The notes below the pieces were generated by a model, which did not search any database, was not told the DNA's origin, and saw only the letters and a list, made by a program, of their open reading frames with translations. The position numbers and the translations under genes were made by a program. A DNA stretch of 64,000 bases from Elusimicrobia bacterium RIFOXYA2_FULL_47_53 (lineage in GTDB: Bacteria > Elusimicrobiota > Endomicrobiia > Endomicrobiales > XYA2-FULL-47-53): NCBI GenBank assembly GCA_001800315.1, contig MGVE01000006.1, positions 186,001 through 250,000 on the forward strand. Reading direction: 5' to 3'. This document shows positions 34,456 to 43,284 of this stretch, one piece after another (positions within the stretch are counted from its first letter, which is position 1; each line of letters opens with the position of its first letter).

Positions 34456-35494
34456 TAAATTTCCCCTTTAACCTCAAAGCTACATTGACAAGCACTATCA
34501 AAACAGGAACCTCTATCAGAGGCCCGATAACCGTCGCGAAGGCCTGCGCCGAACCTATGCCGAATATCGCGACCGCGACCGCGATGGCAAGCTCAAAATC
34601 GTTGCTTGCCGCGGTAAAAGAAACCGCGACAGCCTGCCCGTAGCCCGCGCCGATTTTTTTCGCAATAAAAAATGTCGCGAACCACATTACCGCAAAGTAT
34701 ATGCCCAGCGGAACCGCTATTCTTAAAACATCCAGCGGCAGTTTAACTATATATTCCCCTTTAAGCGAAAACATCACAATTATTGTAAAGAGCAGGGCGA
34801 TCAGGGTGACAGGGCTTATTCTGGGAACAAATTCTTTTTCGTACCATTCTGCTCCGTATTTTTTTACCAGCAGCACTCTGGAAAGCAGCCCGCCGAGAAA
34901 AGGAATTCCAAGGTAAATGAACACCGTTTTCGCCGACTCGTACATGGAGACGCTGACAGCAAGCCCCTGGGCAAGGCCGAGCCGGTTAAGGCCGAAAGTA
35001 ATAAATATGTATATGTAGGCCGCGTAAAACAGCACCTGAAAAACCGCGTTAAAAGCTACCAGCCCCGCGGCAAGCTCCCTGTCTCCGCCTGCCAGCTCGT
35101 TCCAAACTATCACCATCGCTATACAGCGGGCCAGCCCCACCAATATGACGCCTATCATATACTCCGGAAAATTTCTAAGGAATATTACCGCCAAAGCAAA
35201 CATCACCAGAGGGCCGATAATCCAGTTAATTATCAGCGACAGGCTTAATAATTTTTTGTTTTCAAATATCCGGCCGATTTCCTCGTATTTTACTTTTGCC
35301 AGCGGAGGATACATCATCAGGATAAGGCCGGCAGCTATCGGCAGGTTTGTTGTGCCCGACTGGAAAGCGTTCCAGAATATTGAAATGCCCGGCAAAAAAT
35401 ATCCCAGAGCCACTCCGAGCCCCATGGCGGAAAATATCCAGAGCGTCAGGTAGCTGTCCATAAATGAGAGTTTTTTTGCCGCGTTATTTTCCAT
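34445..35494 (-). CDS. acr3: Arsenite efflux permease Acr3
   Basis: Acr3 exports arsenite using the proton motive force. The 349-aa protein has ten predicted membrane helices and the family markers [39 protein letters not shown] (with the essential cysteine) and [22 protein letters not shown] prefer the ATG at 35494, two bases after the arsC stop, to a TTG nine bases earlier; AGGA lies about 9 nt upstream. The length is normal for the family (~350 aa). Its position between arsC and hgcA ties arsenic detoxification and mercury methylation to one transcript. Confidence 0.95.
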   Translation of the reverse strand: MENNAAKKLSFMDSYLTLWIFSAMGLGVALGYFLPGISIFWNAFQSGTTNLPIAAGLILMMYPPLAKVKYEEIGRIFENKKLLSLSLIINWIIGPLVMFALAVIFLRNFPEYMIGVILVGLARCIAMVIVWNELAGGDRELAAGLVAFNAVFQVLFYAAYIYIFITFGLNRLGLAQGLAVSVSMYESAKTVFIYLGIPFLGGLLSRVLLVKKYGAEWYEKEFVPRISPVTLIALLFTIIVMFSLKGEYIVKLPLDVLRIAVPLGIYFAVMWFATFFIAKKIGAGYGQAVAVSFTAASNDFELAIAVAVAIFGIGSAQAFATVIGPLIEVPVLIVLVNVALRLKGKFNGR

Positions 35495-35496
35495 AT

Positions 35497-35940
35497 TCAG
35501 CAAGTCCTGGGCAGTTCCATGTCTTTTATAAATTCTTCTATGAAATATTTAATTTTGTCGCGCACAACCCTGGTCTTATCAAGCTTCTCTTCAAAACTGC
35601 CGGAAAAAGAACCCGGGTCGTCAAACGCCGCATGCCTGTTTTTAATAGTCCCGGGAAATACCGGGCACCTCTCGCCCGCGGCGGCGTCGCAGACCGTGAA
35701 AACATAATCAAAGGCTTCGCCTTTTTTGAGAAATTCATCCACGCTTTTAGTTCTGCTCCCTGAAATATCTATACCCGCTTCTTTCATGGCCTCAACGACA
35801 ACCGGGTTAAGCGCCCCGGGCTCCAAGCCGGCGCTTTGCGCCTCAAACCTGTCGCCGGCAATGGCGTTCAGGAACGCTTCCGCCATCTGGCTTCTCGCGC
35901 TGTTATGAACGCAGACAAACAGCACCTTTTTTTTATCCAT
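35497..35940 (-). CDS. arsC: Thioredoxin-type arsenate reductase ArsC
   Basis: The 147-aa protein belongs to the low-molecular-weight phosphatase-like arsenate reductases (pI258 type), which reduce As(V) to As(III) for export. The P-loop is CVHNSAR (Cys10-Arg16). The redox cysteines Cys84 and Cys92 lie in [14 protein letters not shown], one residue further apart than in the S. aureus enzyme. The general acid Asp is in FDDPGSF. I start at the ATG at 35940, because the longer frame to 36036 runs into arsR. It overlaps arsR by 8 nt. Confidence 0.93.
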   Translation of the reverse strand: MDKKKVLFVCVHNSARSQMAEAFLNAIAGDRFEAQSAGLEPGALNPVVVEAMKEAGIDISGSRTKSVDEFLKKGEAFDYVFTVCDAAAGERCPVFPGTIKNRHAAFDDPGSFSGSFEEKLDKTRVVRDKIKYFIEEFIKDMELPRTC

Positions 35941-36286
35941 TGTTGCTCTTTGCCGGAATAGCGCACGAGCTGCGTTTTGAAAGCTTTTTAAAATCTTCGA
36001 CGGTTTCCCGGTCGCTGACTGCTCCGACAGCGGCATGGATGTGTTTGTGGAAATTATCGGGGGATTTAATCAGCGCGTAATACATGAACCTGCCGGCCCG
36101 TTTCTCGCTTACAAGGCCGGCGTTTTTAAGTTCCTTTACATGCTTGGAGATATTATACTGCGCCAGTCCCAGGCAGTCTACTATCTCGCAGATGCACAGC
36201 GGCCGGCCGGCCGAGAGCAAAAGCTTTAGTATTCTTATTCTTGTCTTGTCCGACACTGACTTTAACACTTTAACGAACATTTCCAT
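35933..36286 (-). CDS. arsR: ArsR-family metalloregulatory repressor
   Basis: ArsR represses its operon until As(III) or Sb(III) binds. The 117-aa protein has a winged helix (residues ~10-85). Its recognition helix is AQYNISKHVKELKNAGL, followed by the wing KRAGRFMYYALI. The metal-sensing cysteines are in PLCICEIVDCL (Cys31, Cys33, Cys38), close to the classical CxC-type alpha-3 site. I start at the ATG at 36286 because GGGAG stands five bases upstream. Earlier in-frame ATGs at 36298 and 36322 lie in or near the promoter. Its gene is first in the operon, and its target is probably the palindromic -10 region upstream. Confidence 0.92.
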   Translation of the reverse strand: MEMFVKVLKSVSDKTRIRILKLLLSAGRPLCICEIVDCLGLAQYNISKHVKELKNAGLVSEKRAGRFMYYALIKSPDNFHKHIHAAVGAVSDRETVEDFKKLSKRSSCAIPAKSNNG

Positions 36287-36320
36287 AACCGCTCCCATAT
36301 GCACATATGCACTTACGAGC

Positions 36321-36351
36321 ATATATTAATATATATTTGACCGCTTGTCAA
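36321..36351 (-). promoter_or_regulatory. arsR-hgcB operon promoter with palindromic operator
   Basis: TTGACA (36351-36346), a 17-bp spacer and TAATAT (36328-36323) form a good promoter. The -10 lies within a perfect palindrome ATATATTAATATAT (36321-36334), a plausible ArsR operator. Two direct GTGCATAT copies follow just downstream in the leader (about 36312-36297). Confidence 0.7.
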
Positions 36352-36830
36352 TATTTTTTTGAGAATGCCTGGGGAGGTCTATGGTTGAAGGGAGCGGGGT
36401 TAACCCGTATTTTGCAACAGAAGCAAGTACCAAAGTGAGTGAGGCCGAGATTTTTGTGACGGGAAAAGCGAAAGCGATGCGGGGAGTGAAACGACGCGCC
36501 AGTCCGCCAAAGGTTTAGTGGCGGGGCAGTCCGCCGAAGGTTCAGTGGCGGGGCAGTCCGCCAAAGGTTTAGTGGCGGGGCAGCCCGCCAGAGGTTCAGT
36601 GGCGGGCGACAGTTCCGGTTTTAACTACGAGATTGCCGCGCTTCGCTCGCAACGACAACAAGAGAGCTGTCTTTGCAGGAGATCGCAACGACAGGGCATT
36701 TTTATGGATTTTTCAATTGACTCAACTTATTTTACACCAAAGCTTGTTTATTCTGCAAAATTATACTGACAGAAAAACTCAATCATCTCACCCGCTTACC
36801 ACTTACCACTTAACGCTTGCCCCTGCCTTT
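36352..36830. repeat. Repeat-filled gap upstream of the ars-hgc operon
   Basis: No gene is credible in these ~480 bases. They hold the inverted four-copy 27-bp array (36501-36607), a family B fragment near 36623-36700, and a heptamer-like run CTTACCACTTACCACTTAAC near 36797-36816. A short plus-strand frame across the array merely translates the repeat. Confidence 0.75.
36501..36607. repeat. 27-bp tandem repeat, four copies, inverted relative to 20722-20801
   Basis: Units begin at 36501, 36528, 36555 and 36582, exactly 27 bp apart. Each reads CCGCC(A/G)(A/G)AGGTT(T/C)AGTGGCGG with a stem of CCGCC and GGCGG. It is the reverse complement of the other array. Confidence 0.92.
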
Positions 36831-37265
36831 CTACTTCTTATAGCTTATCTTAATTCCCTTTGAATCGGCCGATATGCTTTTTACGCTCATTAGCGGCAGG
36901 TACTTCTGCATAAGCTGATACAGTGACAAAGCGTACTGCTCTTTCTGTTTCCTTGAGGCATCGGGCATTTTTATGCCCACATGGTAAACCGGTTTCTTTG
37001 CCGCGACTTTTTTGCACCACATAACCCGGCTTTCGGACGAAAAAGGCTTGTCTCCCTTGCCGGCAGCGAATGAAACTTTAACTTTCGCGCCTTTTTTAAG
37101 CTCCCGGGCGACTTCCAGCTGCATGCCGTCCCCGCCCAGGTCTTCAAGCTTTGTCGCGTCAATATCTTTATTGTTATACCTTATTTTATACCTGACCGGC
37201 AGGGAAAGCTTAACGCGGTGAGACGCCCTGCTGTCCGGGACTAATTTAACATAGCTCTGCTTCAT
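36831..37265 (-). CDS. PilZ-domain protein (candidate c-di-GMP receptor)
   Basis: The 144-aa protein has an N-terminal RxxxR (Arg13-Arg17, in SRASHRVKL) followed by VRYKIRYN. It then has EDLGGDGMQLEV, a variant of the second PilZ motif (D/N-x-S-x-x-G, with Gly in place of Ser), then beta strands to VYHVGIKM. A C-terminal ~40-residue basic helical tail follows. PilZ proteins bind cyclic di-GMP and control motility, pili or exopolysaccharide. The altered second motif makes binding less certain. It lies 50 nt downstream of the Ldh-type dehydrogenase gene on the same strand. No cyclase or phosphodiesterase gene is in the window. Confidence 0.8.
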   Translation of the reverse strand: MKQSYVKLVPDSRASHRVKLSLPVRYKIRYNNKDIDATKLEDLGGDGMQLEVARELKKGAKVKVSFAAGKGDKPFSSESRVMWCKKVAAKKPVYHVGIKMPDASRKQKEQYALSLYQLMQKYLPLMSVKSISADSKGIKISYKK

Positions 37266-37315
37266 AAAACCTCCTGCCGTAAAGGCATGCCGCTTAACAG
37301 TCTGTTGCAGTAATT

Positions 37316-38419
37316 CTAAAAGGGAAACTCGTATTTTGCAAGGTTCATTTCTTTTTGCATTATCTTAATTTCTTTCTGGGTCTCCGGCGTCAGCGGAACC
37401 CCGGTTTCTTTCCGCTCAAGAAAAGCGAGGTATTCTTTTTCGCCGGCTGTGTATATCCTCTGCTGGCCGGGAGCTTTTTTTGATTTTCTTAAAGCCCTTA
37501 AGATGTCGCCCGAGGTTTTCTTAAAATTTTCAAGTTCGGTAAAAGCCGATATATCTATAGCCATAAAGAAATGGCCCAGATGGTAGGGCGTTTTCCTGCC
37601 GTTCTCAAAACCCAGCAGCATTTTTAAAAAACTTCCCTGCTGAAGGGCGGAGGATAAAATTTCAACGACCGTGCAGTAGCCGTAACCCTTGTGCCCGGCG
37701 GTCTCTTCGCCTATGCCGCCAAGAGGCGTGAGCGCGGCGCTGCCTTTTACGAGGTCCGACAATATTTTGTGGGTGTCTGTCCTGGTCTGGCCGTTCTCGT
37801 CAATGACCCAGCCGGCGGGCAGGTCTTTGCCCAGCCGGTCGTAAACTTCTATCTTTCCTCTCTGACTGAGCGATGTCGCGCAGTCCAGCACGAAAGGAAA
37901 ATCCTCGTCCGTCGGTATGCCGAATGTCAGCGGGTTGGTTCCGAGCATATTCTCAACGCCGAAAGTCGGAGCCACCGAAGGCCTGGCATTGGTGCCCGTT
38001 ATGCCGATCAAACCTTCTTCCGTTGCCATCGTGGCGTAGTAACCGGCAATGCCGTAGTGAGTGGAATTTCTCACCACCGTCATTCCGAGGCCGTATTTTT
38101 TTGCTTTATCAATTGCCATGCGCATAGCGCGTTTTGATATCGCGTGGCCCATACCGTCGTGGCCGTCAATAACGGCTGTCGTGGGCCCCTCTTTTACTAT
38201 TTCAAATTCTGCTTTTGGGAACTGGATGCCCTCTTTTATCCTGTCATAATAAATGCTTTTCATGCGGCCTATGCCGTGAGAATCTATCCCGCGCTTGTCG
38301 GCCTCAATGAGCACCTGGGCGCAGACCCTCGCGTCGGCTTTAGCGCAGCCGAGCCCCTCAAAAACATCCGCCATGAAGTTTTCTAAAACATCAAACTGCA
38401 CATAGACTGTTTTTTCCAC
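37316..38419 (-). CDS. Ldh-family (malate/L-lactate/L-sulfolactate type) NAD(P)-dependent dehydrogenase
   Basis: The 367-aa protein belongs to the Ldh_2 fold, distinct from classical lactate and malate dehydrogenases. Characteristic segments are DSHGIGRMKSIYYDRIKEG (residues ~38-56), VIDGHDGMGHAISKRAM, VVRNSTHYGIAGYYA (with the active-site His), GTNARPSVAPTFG, LGTNPLTFGIPT and LDCATSLSQRGKIE. Members reduce 2-oxoacids such as pyruvate, oxaloacetate, ureidoglycolate or sulfopyruvate. The substrate cannot be decided here. GTG is the start, with AAAGGCGG upstream. It follows the DUF190 gene by 11 nt. Confidence 0.88.
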   Translation of the reverse strand: MEKTVYVQFDVLENFMADVFEGLGCAKADARVCAQVLIEADKRGIDSHGIGRMKSIYYDRIKEGIQFPKAEFEIVKEGPTTAVIDGHDGMGHAISKRAMRMAIDKAKKYGLGMTVVRNSTHYGIAGYYATMATEEGLIGITGTNARPSVAPTFGVENMLGTNPLTFGIPTDEDFPFVLDCATSLSQRGKIEVYDRLGKDLPAGWVIDENGQTRTDTHKILSDLVKGSAALTPLGGIGEETAGHKGYGYCTVVEILSSALQQGSFLKMLLGFENGRKTPYHLGHFFMAIDISAFTELENFKKTSGDILRALRKSKKAPGQQRIYTAGEKEYLAFLERKETGVPLTPETQKEIKIMQKEMNLAKYEFPF

Positions 38420-38430
38420 AAAAACCGCCT

Positions 38431-38763
38431 TTAGGAATGCCTGTATTTGACGACCCGGACCTTTTCAACGGTTATAAGGCCCTCCTGAACGGTTTCGTCC
38501 AGGAAAGGGATGAGCTTGTTTAAATTTTCTTCCGTGTCCACTATTTCAATTATAACGGGAAGGTCTTCCGAAAGACGCAGGAGTTTGGCGTTGTGCATTC
38601 TGGAATCGGCCCCGAACCCCATTACCCCTCTGGTTACCGTAGCGCCCGCCAGGTTAAGCTCTCGCGCTTTAAGCACGATTTGTTCATAGAGTGCCTTATT
38701 GTTATACTGGTCCGTCTCTCCTATGAATATCCGCAGAAGCGATCCCTGTTCCGGAAGTTTCAT
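38431..38763 (-). CDS. DUF190 family PII-like protein
   Basis: The 110-aa protein is a DUF190 member with a PII-like ferredoxin fold. Landmarks are LLRIFIGETDQYNNKALYE, AGATVTRGVMGFG and DLPVIIEIVDTEENL. It abuts crcB, with a 2-nt gap. DUF190 and crcB are paired in many bacteria, so it is likely an accessory or regulatory partner of the fluoride channel. Its ligand is not known to me. No fluoride-type riboswitch is apparent upstream of crcB. Confidence 0.9.
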   Translation of the reverse strand: MKLPEQGSLLRIFIGETDQYNNKALYEQIVLKARELNLAGATVTRGVMGFGADSRMHNAKLLRLSEDLPVIIEIVDTEENLNKLIPFLDETVQEGLITVEKVRVVKYRHS

Positions 38764-38765
38764 TT

Positions 38766-39146
38766 TCAGCCCCTTTTAAATATGAGATTTGCCAGCACAA
38801 ATCCAAGAAAAACCAGACCGATGCCAAGGATGTTGCTGGCAAGGACATTAACGAGAGCCATTTTAATTTCTTTGTCCCGCAGCAGATGGAATGTTTCAAG
38901 GGAAAATGTTGAGAAAGTTGTGTAAGCCCCGATGATGCCCACTAACACAAACGGCTTGAAATGGGCGGATAAAATAACCTGCTCCGAAATGGCCCACAAG
39001 AAGCCTATCGCGAAACAACCCGATAGATTGACCGCCAGCGTGCCCCAGGGAAAGACGCCGTCAAAGTACCTGTATGTAAGCCCGGAAACTCCGTACCTGA
39101 GCAGCGCTCCTATGGTTCCGCCAAGTGCTATATATATGTATTTCAT
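38766..39146 (-). CDS. crcB: Fluoride channel CrcB/Fluc
   Basis: Fluc channels expel fluoride as dual-topology dimers. The 126-aa protein has four membrane helices and the signatures GGTIGALLRYGVSGL (residues ~9-23), GTLAVNLSGCFAIGF and GAYTTFSTFSLE, the pore/Na-site motif. The length is normal. A single copy with this topology should form a homodimer. A hairpin that probably ends gatB transcription separates it from gatB. An independent promoter in the short AT-rich spacer is possible (TATATATG just upstream of the coding start is inside the gene on the other strand). Confidence 0.92.
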   Translation of the reverse strand: MKYIYIALGGTIGALLRYGVSGLTYRYFDGVFPWGTLAVNLSGCFAIGFLWAISEQVILSAHFKPFVLVGIIGAYTTFSTFSLETFHLLRDKEIKMALVNVLASNILGIGLVFLGFVLANLIFKRG

Positions 39147-39162
39147 AAAATCAATATATTGC

Positions 39163-39189
39163 CCCGTTCCAAACCCGCATCGGAACGGG
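39163..39189 (-). terminator. Hairpin between gatB and crcB
   Basis: CCCGTTCC (39163-39170) and GGAACGGG (39182-39189) form an 8-bp stem with an 11-nt loop, 4 nt after the gatB stop. The following bases on the minus strand are AT-rich but have no continuous T-run. Confidence 0.5.
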
Positions 39190-39192
39190 CGC

Positions 39193-40629
39193 TTAAGAGA
39201 GCTTCTCTTTAAGTATTTTGTTCACTAAGCCCGGGTTTGCCTTGCCCTGGGTCTTTTTCATTACAACGCCGACCAGGGAGCCGAGCGCCCTTTCCTTGCC
39301 GCTCCGGTATTCTTCAACGGCCTTTGGAGTTTCCGCGATAGCTTCCCCGCACAGCTTCGCCAGGGCTGCCTCGTCGGATATCTGCGTGAGGCCTTTTTCT
39401 TCAACTATTGTTCCGGCGTTTTTGCCCGTGTTGAACATATCGTCAAAAACAGTTTTGGCGATTTTCCCCGAGATGGTGCCGTTTTGAATGAGTTTAAGCA
39501 GGCCGCGCAGATTTTCCGGCCCCACGGGCGAAGTATTGATATTTGTTCCGGAAGCGTTGAGCCTTCCGAGCAGTTCGGAAATAACCCAGTTAGCCGTCAG
39601 CTTCGCGGCATCTTTTTCGGGCAGGGCCGCTTCAAAATAATCCGCCAGCGGTTTTTCGGAAGTCAGGACCGAGGCGTCGTATTCGGAGAGCCCCAGCTCG
39701 GCGGCAAACCGATTGCTTCTTGCTTCGGGAAGTTCCGGCAGTCCGGCTTTAACGGCTGAAACATATTTTTCGTCCAGCTCTATGGGCACGAGGTCGGGCT
39801 CCGGGAAATACCGGTAATCGTGGGCCTCTTCCTTGACGCGCATGGAACGGGTTTCGCCGAGCCCGGCATCCCAAAGCCTGGTTTCCTGGATTATCTTTCC
39901 GCCCGCCGAGAGAATTTCGGCCTGCCGTTCAACTTCGTGCTCAAGGGCTTCCCGCACCCCTTTGAGCGTGTTCATATTTTTAAGTTCGGCTTTTGTGCCG
40001 AATTCTTTCTGCCCGTAGGGCCTCAGGGATATGTTGGCATCGCAGCGGAATTTTCCTTCTTCCATGTCGCAGTCGGAAACCCCGAGGTATTCAAGGATAT
40101 TTTTCAGCGCGGACAAGTACTGGTAGGCTTCCTCGGGGCTTCTCATATCGGCCTCCGAGACTATCTCCATAAGCGGCACGCCGGTTCTGTTGTAATCCAC
40201 CAGGGAGTGGTCCAGTTCGCGGGCACCTATGGCGTGAAGCAGCTTGCCGGCATCCTCTTCAAGGTGTATCCTGTGAACCCTTATTCTTTTGGTTTCTTTA
40301 TCAATTTTAATGTCCACAAATCCGCTCTCGCAGACGGGCAGTTCGTATTGGGATATCTGGTAGTTTTTTGGCAGGTCGGGATAAAAATACTGCTTTCTCG
40401 CGAATATGGAGCGGGTATTTACGCGGCAGTTTAGAGCCAGGCCGGTTTTCGCGATAAACTCCACGGCTTTTTCATTCAGCACCGGCAAAACGCCGGGCTG
40501 GCCCGTGCAGACCGGGCAGATATTGGTATTCTCGCCTTTTCCGAATTCGGTGGGGCAGGAGCAGAATATTTTGCTGTCTGTTTTAAGCTGGGCGTGAACT
40601 TCCAGGCCTATTACTGTTTCAAAATCCAT
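39193..40629 (-). CDS. gatB: Asp/Glu-tRNA amidotransferase subunit B
   Basis: GatB binds the mischarged Glu-tRNA-Gln or Asp-tRNA-Asn and activates it for amidation. The 478-aa protein starts at the ATG at 40629 (AAGGAC upstream); the longer frame to 40683 is not conserved. It has VIGLEVHAQLKT, the zinc-type FCSCP...NICPVCTGQPG, PKNYQISQYELP, MEGKFRCDANISLR-like and RYFPEPDLVP motifs. It ends with the YqeY-like tail domain (GVVMKKTQGKANPGLV). It needs GatA and GatC, which are encoded just upstream. This implies that the organism makes Gln-tRNA or Asn-tRNA by transamidation. Confidence 0.95.
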   Translation of the reverse strand: MDFETVIGLEVHAQLKTDSKIFCSCPTEFGKGENTNICPVCTGQPGVLPVLNEKAVEFIAKTGLALNCRVNTRSIFARKQYFYPDLPKNYQISQYELPVCESGFVDIKIDKETKRIRVHRIHLEEDAGKLLHAIGARELDHSLVDYNRTGVPLMEIVSEADMRSPEEAYQYLSALKNILEYLGVSDCDMEEGKFRCDANISLRPYGQKEFGTKAELKNMNTLKGVREALEHEVERQAEILSAGGKIIQETRLWDAGLGETRSMRVKEEAHDYRYFPEPDLVPIELDEKYVSAVKAGLPELPEARSNRFAAELGLSEYDASVLTSEKPLADYFEAALPEKDAAKLTANWVISELLGRLNASGTNINTSPVGPENLRGLLKLIQNGTISGKIAKTVFDDMFNTGKNAGTIVEEKGLTQISDEAALAKLCGEAIAETPKAVEEYRSGKERALGSLVGVVMKKTQGKANPGLVNKILKEKLS

Positions 40630-40639
40630 TATTTTGTCC

Positions 40640-41617
40640 TTAAAGCGCCGGCATTTCCGTTTTCTTGTTATAACACTTATCATAAGCGCAGGCCGCGATA
40701 TCCGCTATAAATCTCTTGGCGGTGCGGTAATTCTTTATGTCGGCCGTGATTACACATACAATAAAATCGCCCTTCTGGGTAAAAACTATTCCGCAATCGC
40801 TTATGGTGTCCCGCAGGGATCCGGTTTTATGAGCGACGATAGTTTCATCGGGGAGTTTTCTCGGGATCCTGTCGTTTACTTTCTGTTTTTTGAGCACTGC
40901 CATCATACGGTCGCTGGCGGCGGTGCTTACAAGCTCCCTGTTATAAATTTTCTCCAGCAGGTAGGCCATATCTTCAACAGTGGTATAGTTTTCTATTCCG
41001 GCGCGGCGCCATTTTAAATCCATTATGCCGCGGCGCAGGTCGGTATCCTTAAGGCCGAATTCCACGAATTTCTGGTTTATGTATCCGAAGCCGAGCGCCT
41101 CAACAAGCATATTTGAGGCCGTGTTATCGCTTTCGGTTATCATCCGCACAATAAGGTCGTTAATTTCGTATTTGGTGCCGTTTCTTTTAAAATACAGTTT
41201 GCTGCAGTCGCGCACCTTATGAGAACGCTTTAACACAAGCTTGTCGGTAAGCTGCAGCCTGCCCTCAAGCTCCGCCTGATAAACAGCGGCCATTATGGGA
41301 AGCTTTACCAGGCTCGCGCTCGGAAAAAGTTTGGAAGAGTTCATTGAAATTGACTCTCCCGTGCTTATGTCCTTGACGAGAATGCCGGCATCGCCTTTAA
41401 ATTTCGCCGCCTGGCCCTGAAGCTCGGCCATAAGAACATGATAATCAAGTTTCCTTTCCTCCAGGAACCGCTCGTTGTTCAACGAAAGCTCGGAAGCCGC
41501 GCGAATCCTGTAAAACACCGGAAAAACAGCCGAGATAGCTACAAGCACAAGGCCGAAAATCACCAGAGCCTTTTTATAGATTGGGAGATGCCGCATGCCA
41601 CTGACAATTTCTTTCAT
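40640..41617 (-). CDS. Class-A-beta-lactamase-like serine hydrolase
   Basis: The 325-aa protein has an N-terminal membrane anchor (residues ~15-35, [20 protein letters not shown]). A serine hydrolase domain follows with the S-x-x-K motif in [13 protein letters not shown] in [13 protein letters not shown] and KTG in VAHKTGSL. The Omega-loop ExxLN expected of true beta-lactamases is not evident, so it is more likely a peptidoglycan-related hydrolase or carboxypeptidase than a resistance enzyme. The start overlaps the 3' end of gatA by 44 nt; an ATG 21 nt later (41596) is an alternative. It interrupts the gatA-gatB order, an uncommon arrangement. Confidence 0.82.
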   Translation of the reverse strand: MKEIVSGMRHLPIYKKALVIFGLVLVAISAVFPVFYRIRAASELSLNNERFLEERKLDYHVLMAELQGQAAKFKGDAGILVKDISTGESISMNSSKLFPSASLVKLPIMAAVYQAELEGRLQLTDKLVLKRSHKVRDCSKLYFKRNGTKYEINDLIVRMITESDNTASNMLVEALGFGYINQKFVEFGLKDTDLRRGIMDLKWRRAGIENYTTVEDMAYLLEKIYNRELVSTAASDRMMAVLKKQKVNDRIPRKLPDETIVAHKTGSLRDTISDCGIVFTQKGDFIVCVITADIKNYRTAKRFIADIAACAYDKCYNKKTEMPAL

Positions 41618-43034
41618 AATTGTATGCCGTCCTTAGTATTTCCGCTTCGCCGAAAGGCTTGCCCAAAATCTGCAGGCCGATGGGAAGTTTGTTTGCCGTA
41701 AAACCGCACGGGATTGATATCCCGGGAATTCCGGCGAGATTGCACGATATGGTAAATATGTCCGATAAATACATTTCAAGAGGGTTGGATGATTTTTCTC
41801 CGGCCTTAAACGCGGCCGACGGAGAAGTCGGGGTTACGATTACATCAACCTTGCGGAAAGCGTTTTCAAAATCCTGTTTTATCAGGGTCCTGACTTTCTG
41901 GGCCTTGCCGTAATAAGCATCGTAATAACCCGCCGAGAGCGCGTAGGTGCCTAACATTATTCTTCTTTTTACTTCCGGGCCGAAACCCTGGCCCCGGCTT
42001 TTCTCGTATTGCTCAAGAAGGTTGCCGCTTTGGGCCCTGAAGCCGTATTTCACTCCGTCGTAGCGGGCGAGGTTCGCCGAGGCTTCGCTGGGAGCGATAA
42101 TGTAATAGACGGCGGTGGCGTACTGGGTGTGAGGAAGCGATATTTCTTCTATAACGGCGCCGAGGCCTTCCAGCACTTTTAACGCCGCCCGAACGGAGTC
42201 ATTGACCTCTTTGTCAACGCCGTCAATAAAATATTCTTTCGGCAAGCCCACGCGAAGCCCTTTGATGTCCTTTTTCATATCTCCGATAAATTCACGCGGC
42301 TCAATTTTAGCGGAAGTGGAATCCTTTGAATCGTGGCCGCTTATAAGCTTAAATAGCAGCGCTGAGTCCTCTACTGTCCTTGCAAACGGCCCTATCTGGT
42401 CCAGCGAGGACGCGAAAGCGACCAGGCCGAAACGGCTGACCGATCCGTAGGTAGGCTTTAATCCCACCACGCCGCAAAGCGAGGCCGGCTGGCGTATGGA
42501 GCCTCCGGTGTCTGAACCAAGCGCCAGCGGGGCCATTTTTGCCGCGACAGCGCAGGCCGAGCCGCCCGAAGATCCTCCGGGCACTCTTTGAATATCCCAG
42601 GGGTTTTTTGTTGTCTTAAACGCGGAATTCTCCGTTGAAGAGCCCATGGCGAATTCGTCAAGATTGGTTTTGCCGACAAATACCGCGCCCTCTTTTTCCA
42701 GCTTTTCAATAACCGTGGCATTGTACGGAGCGGTATAGTTTTCAAGTATTTTTGAAGAACAGGTGGTTTTAACGCCTTTTATCATAAGGTTGTCTTTTAC
42801 GGCGACAGGAACACCCAGCAGCTCGCCGGAAGCGTCTCCGGCTTTTATCCGCGCGTCAATCTCTCCGGCGCGGCTTAGGGCCTCTTTTTCCATCACGCAG
42901 TTAAAAGCGTCAAGCTTCTTCTCAAGATTGTTTATGCGGGCAATAAAGGCCTTCGTGACCTCAAGGGCGGAAAGCTCGCCGGCTCTAATTTTATTGGATA
43001 TTTCCAAAGCTGATAAATCAATTATGTTATTCAT
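41574..43034 (-). CDS. gatA: Asp/Glu-tRNA amidotransferase subunit A
   Basis: GatA is the amidase that releases ammonia from glutamine. The 486-aa protein has the full Ser-cisSer-Lys catalytic set: [11 protein letters not shown] (Lys), [16 protein letters not shown] and [20 protein letters not shown]. The length is normal. It is separated from gatC by a 250-nt repeat-containing spacer, although the two genes are normally tightly linked, and it overlaps the following serine hydrolase gene. Confidence 0.96.
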   Translation of the reverse strand: MNNIIDLSALEISNKIRAGELSALEVTKAFIARINNLEKKLDAFNCVMEKEALSRAGEIDARIKAGDASGELLGVPVAVKDNLMIKGVKTTCSSKILENYTAPYNATVIEKLEKEGAVFVGKTNLDEFAMGSSTENSAFKTTKNPWDIQRVPGGSSGGSACAVAAKMAPLALGSDTGGSIRQPASLCGVVGLKPTYGSVSRFGLVAFASSLDQIGPFARTVEDSALLFKLISGHDSKDSTSAKIEPREFIGDMKKDIKGLRVGLPKEYFIDGVDKEVNDSVRAALKVLEGLGAVIEEISLPHTQYATAVYYIIAPSEASANLARYDGVKYGFRAQSGNLLEQYEKSRGQGFGPEVKRRIMLGTYALSAGYYDAYYGKAQKVRTLIKQDFENAFRKVDVIVTPTSPSAAFKAGEKSSNPLEMYLSDIFTISCNLAGIPGISIPCGFTANKLPIGLQILGKPFGEAEILRTAYNYERNCQWHAASPNL

Positions 43035-43284
43035 ATGATTGGCTCTATTCTAACTATATTTTGGTCTATGGGTCAAAACCCAACACCTAATTTTAACTTT
43101 CTTTGGGCGCGCAAAGTTAATAAAGAAACGCACCCCGCAAGCCATTCGCAAAAGTATTTTCGGCAGTCTTGCAAACTCCCCACCTCATCGGTGGGTCGGA
43201 CAGGCAAGACTGTGAATCCCCGAAAATTCTTTTTCTCATAACCGGCTTGAAAGGGGAGATTAAAACAAAAAATATTGTTTATTC
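43035..43284. repeat. Family E repeat inserted between gatC and gatA
   Basis: Bases 43090-43235 are related to the reverse complement of 32880-33034. Both share CTTTG-GGCGCG-CAAAG or its equivalent, then AAAGAAACGCACCCCG, and then a divergent GC-rich part. No start codon or ribosome-binding site suggests a gene. Confidence 0.7.

Noticed and set aside
40640-41617. True antibiotic-resistance beta-lactamase
   Set aside because: SxxK, SDN and KTG are present, but I do not find the ExxLN Omega-loop motif needed for efficient deacylation, and a membrane anchor is present.
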